NCBI GenBank assembly: GCA_030697205.1
Contig: JAUYQP010000049.1
Span: 1-64,000, forward strand
Origin: Mycobacteriales bacterium
GTDB lineage: Bacteria; Actinomycetota; Actinomycetes; Mycobacteriales; SCTD01
Direction: 5' to 3'
Length of the DNA: 64,000 nucleotides
Shown here one piece after another: positions 63,345 through 64,000 of the stretch. The notes under the pieces are model-generated. The model was not told where the DNA came from, made no database searches, and was given only the letters and a program-made list of their open reading frames with translations. The translations under genes were made by a program, and so were the position numbers. Each line of letters opens with the position of its first letter. Positions within the stretch are counted from its first letter, which is position 1.

Positions 63345-64000
63345 GTGAGCCGCTCGTGGCCGGCGTAGACGTTCATCGACGGCCCGCGCAGGAAACCGAC
63401 CAGGGTGAGCCCGCTCTCGACGGCGAGGTCGACCGCGAGCGACGACGGCGCGCTGACCGCGGCCAGCACAGGAAGGCCTGCCATCACGGCCTTCTGGGCC
63501 AGCTCGAACGATGCCCGCCCGGAGACGAGCAGCACCGTCGCGATCAGCGGCAGCCGCTGCTCGCGCAGCGCCCACCCGACGACCTTGTCGACGGCGTTGT
63601 GCCGGCCGACGTCCTCGCGGGCGCACAGCAGCGTGCCGTCAGCGGTGAACAGCCCGGCGGCGTGCAAGCCGCCGGTGGCGTCGAAGGCGTCCTGCGCGGC
63701 GCGCAGGGTCGAGGGCAGCGCGCGCAGCACGTCGGCGGGGACGCGGACGTCGTCGCGCGCCACGTCGTACGCCGAGGTGGTCCTCACCCCGTCGACGCTG
63801 GCCTTCCCGCAGACCCCGCACGACGACGAGACGTAGGTGCTGCGCTCGAGGTGCGGGGGGAGGTCGACCCCGTCGGCGAGGGTGACGTCGAGGACGTTGT
63901 AGGTGTCGGGGTTGTCGGTGCAGTAGCGGATCGTGCGCAGCTGATCGGCCCGGCTGACGACGCCCTCGCTCACGAGGAAGCCGGCGGCGAGGTCGAGGTC
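63341..64000 (-). CDS. fdhD: Formate dehydrogenase accessory sulfurtransferase FdhD (5' end outside window)
   Basis: The last 219 residues of FdhD, which transfers sulfur from a cysteine desulfurase to the molybdenum cofactor of FdhF-type enzymes. The frame is open to the end of the window ([15 protein letters not shown] at the cut edge). The sulfur-carrying cysteine pair is in [10 protein letters not shown], followed by [20 protein letters not shown] and [14 protein letters not shown]. It is coupled to the oxidoreductase gene by a GTGA overlap, and that enzyme is its obvious client. Confidence 0.93.
   Translation of the reverse strand, partial: DLDLAAGFLVSEGVVSRADQLRTIRYCTDNPDTYNVLDVTLADGVDLPPHLERSTYVSSSCGVCGKASVDGVRTTSAYDVARDDVRVPADVLRALPSTLRAAQDAFDATGGLHAAGLFTADGTLLCAREDVGRHNAVDKVVGWALREQRLPLIATVLLVSGRASFELAQKAVMAGLPVLAAVSAPSSLAVDLAVESGLTLVGFLRGPSMNVYAGHERLT

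Overview
The window is a chromosomal segment of a high-GC actinobacterium. Evidence: very strong G/C bias at third codon positions, many GTG starts, a mycothiol-type nitroreductase, RpfB, a long-form bL25 with an acidic tail, and two blocks whose gene order I recall from Mycobacterium tuberculosis (metG-tatD-rpfB-rsmA-ispE / glmU-prs-rplY-pth / mfd-mazG-eno-ftsB-like-DUF501-ppx, and thiolase / GDSL esterase / cbs / metB). The genus cannot be fixed from the sequence. Both ends cut a gene: a nitroreductase-like gene at the left and fdhD at the right.

Layout. 1-8.2 kb: thiol oxidoreductase, metG, tatD, rpfB, rsmA, ispE and an ABC-F ATPase, mostly overlapping or abutting. 8.2-10.3 kb (minus): DUF4234 membrane protein and a desaturase-tetR pair behind a perfect 20-bp palindrome. 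10.4-11.4 kb: HTH protein and tRNA-Gln(UUG). 11.5-28.5 kb: housekeeping run glmU, prs, rplY, pth, membrane/spermidine-synthase-like protein, mfd, SurA-like lipoprotein, mazG, MOSC-like protein, DUF885 peptidase, eno, FtsB/DivIC-like protein, DUF501, ppx, cupin. 28.5-35 kb: a less GC-rich, more accessory stretch with a DUF6318 lipoprotein, a PKD-like secreted protein, a family 5 uracil-DNA glycosylase, a possible small RNA ending in a strong terminator, and a coupled MFS transporter plus GAF-GGDEF-EAL phosphodiesterase. 35-38.8 kb: ACT-domain regulator, peptide deformylase, an unusual tRNA-Leu(UAA), a Bax-inhibitor-1-like protein, purT, a PPOX-fold protein. 38.7-46.1 kb: M1-type lipoprotein peptidase, cystathionine beta-synthase, GDSL esterase, thiolase, Cys-rich protein, cystathionine gamma-synthase. 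46.2-53.8 kb: membrane-anchored caspase-like protein, secreted surface protein and a complete branched-chain amino-acid type ABC transporter. 54-59 kb (minus): a protein with an Ada-like zinc motif, then an overlapping operon of a MoxR/chelatase-like ATPase, three small membrane proteins and a VWA protein. 59-64 kb: Uma2-like protein, FIST sensor, FdhF/YdeP-like molybdopterin oxidoreductase and FdhD.

How the genes fit together. Most of the window serves translation (metG, rsmA, prs, rplY, pth, def, tRNAs), cell envelope (glmU, ispE, rpfB, FtsB-like), repair (mfd, UDG, MazG) and sulfur amino acid metabolism (cbs and metB run transsulfuration in both directions). Many operon-leading genes carry a -10-like hexamer exactly 6-7 nt before the start codon, which predicts leaderless mRNAs.

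The most unusual items are the tRNA-Leu(UAA) lacking its long variable arm, the candidate small RNA near 31.1-31.25 kb, GATC-bounded intergenic palindromes, the desaturase operator, the MFS-EAL coupling, and the MoxR-VWA operon with three tiny membrane proteins. No CRISPR array, insertion sequence or prophage was seen.
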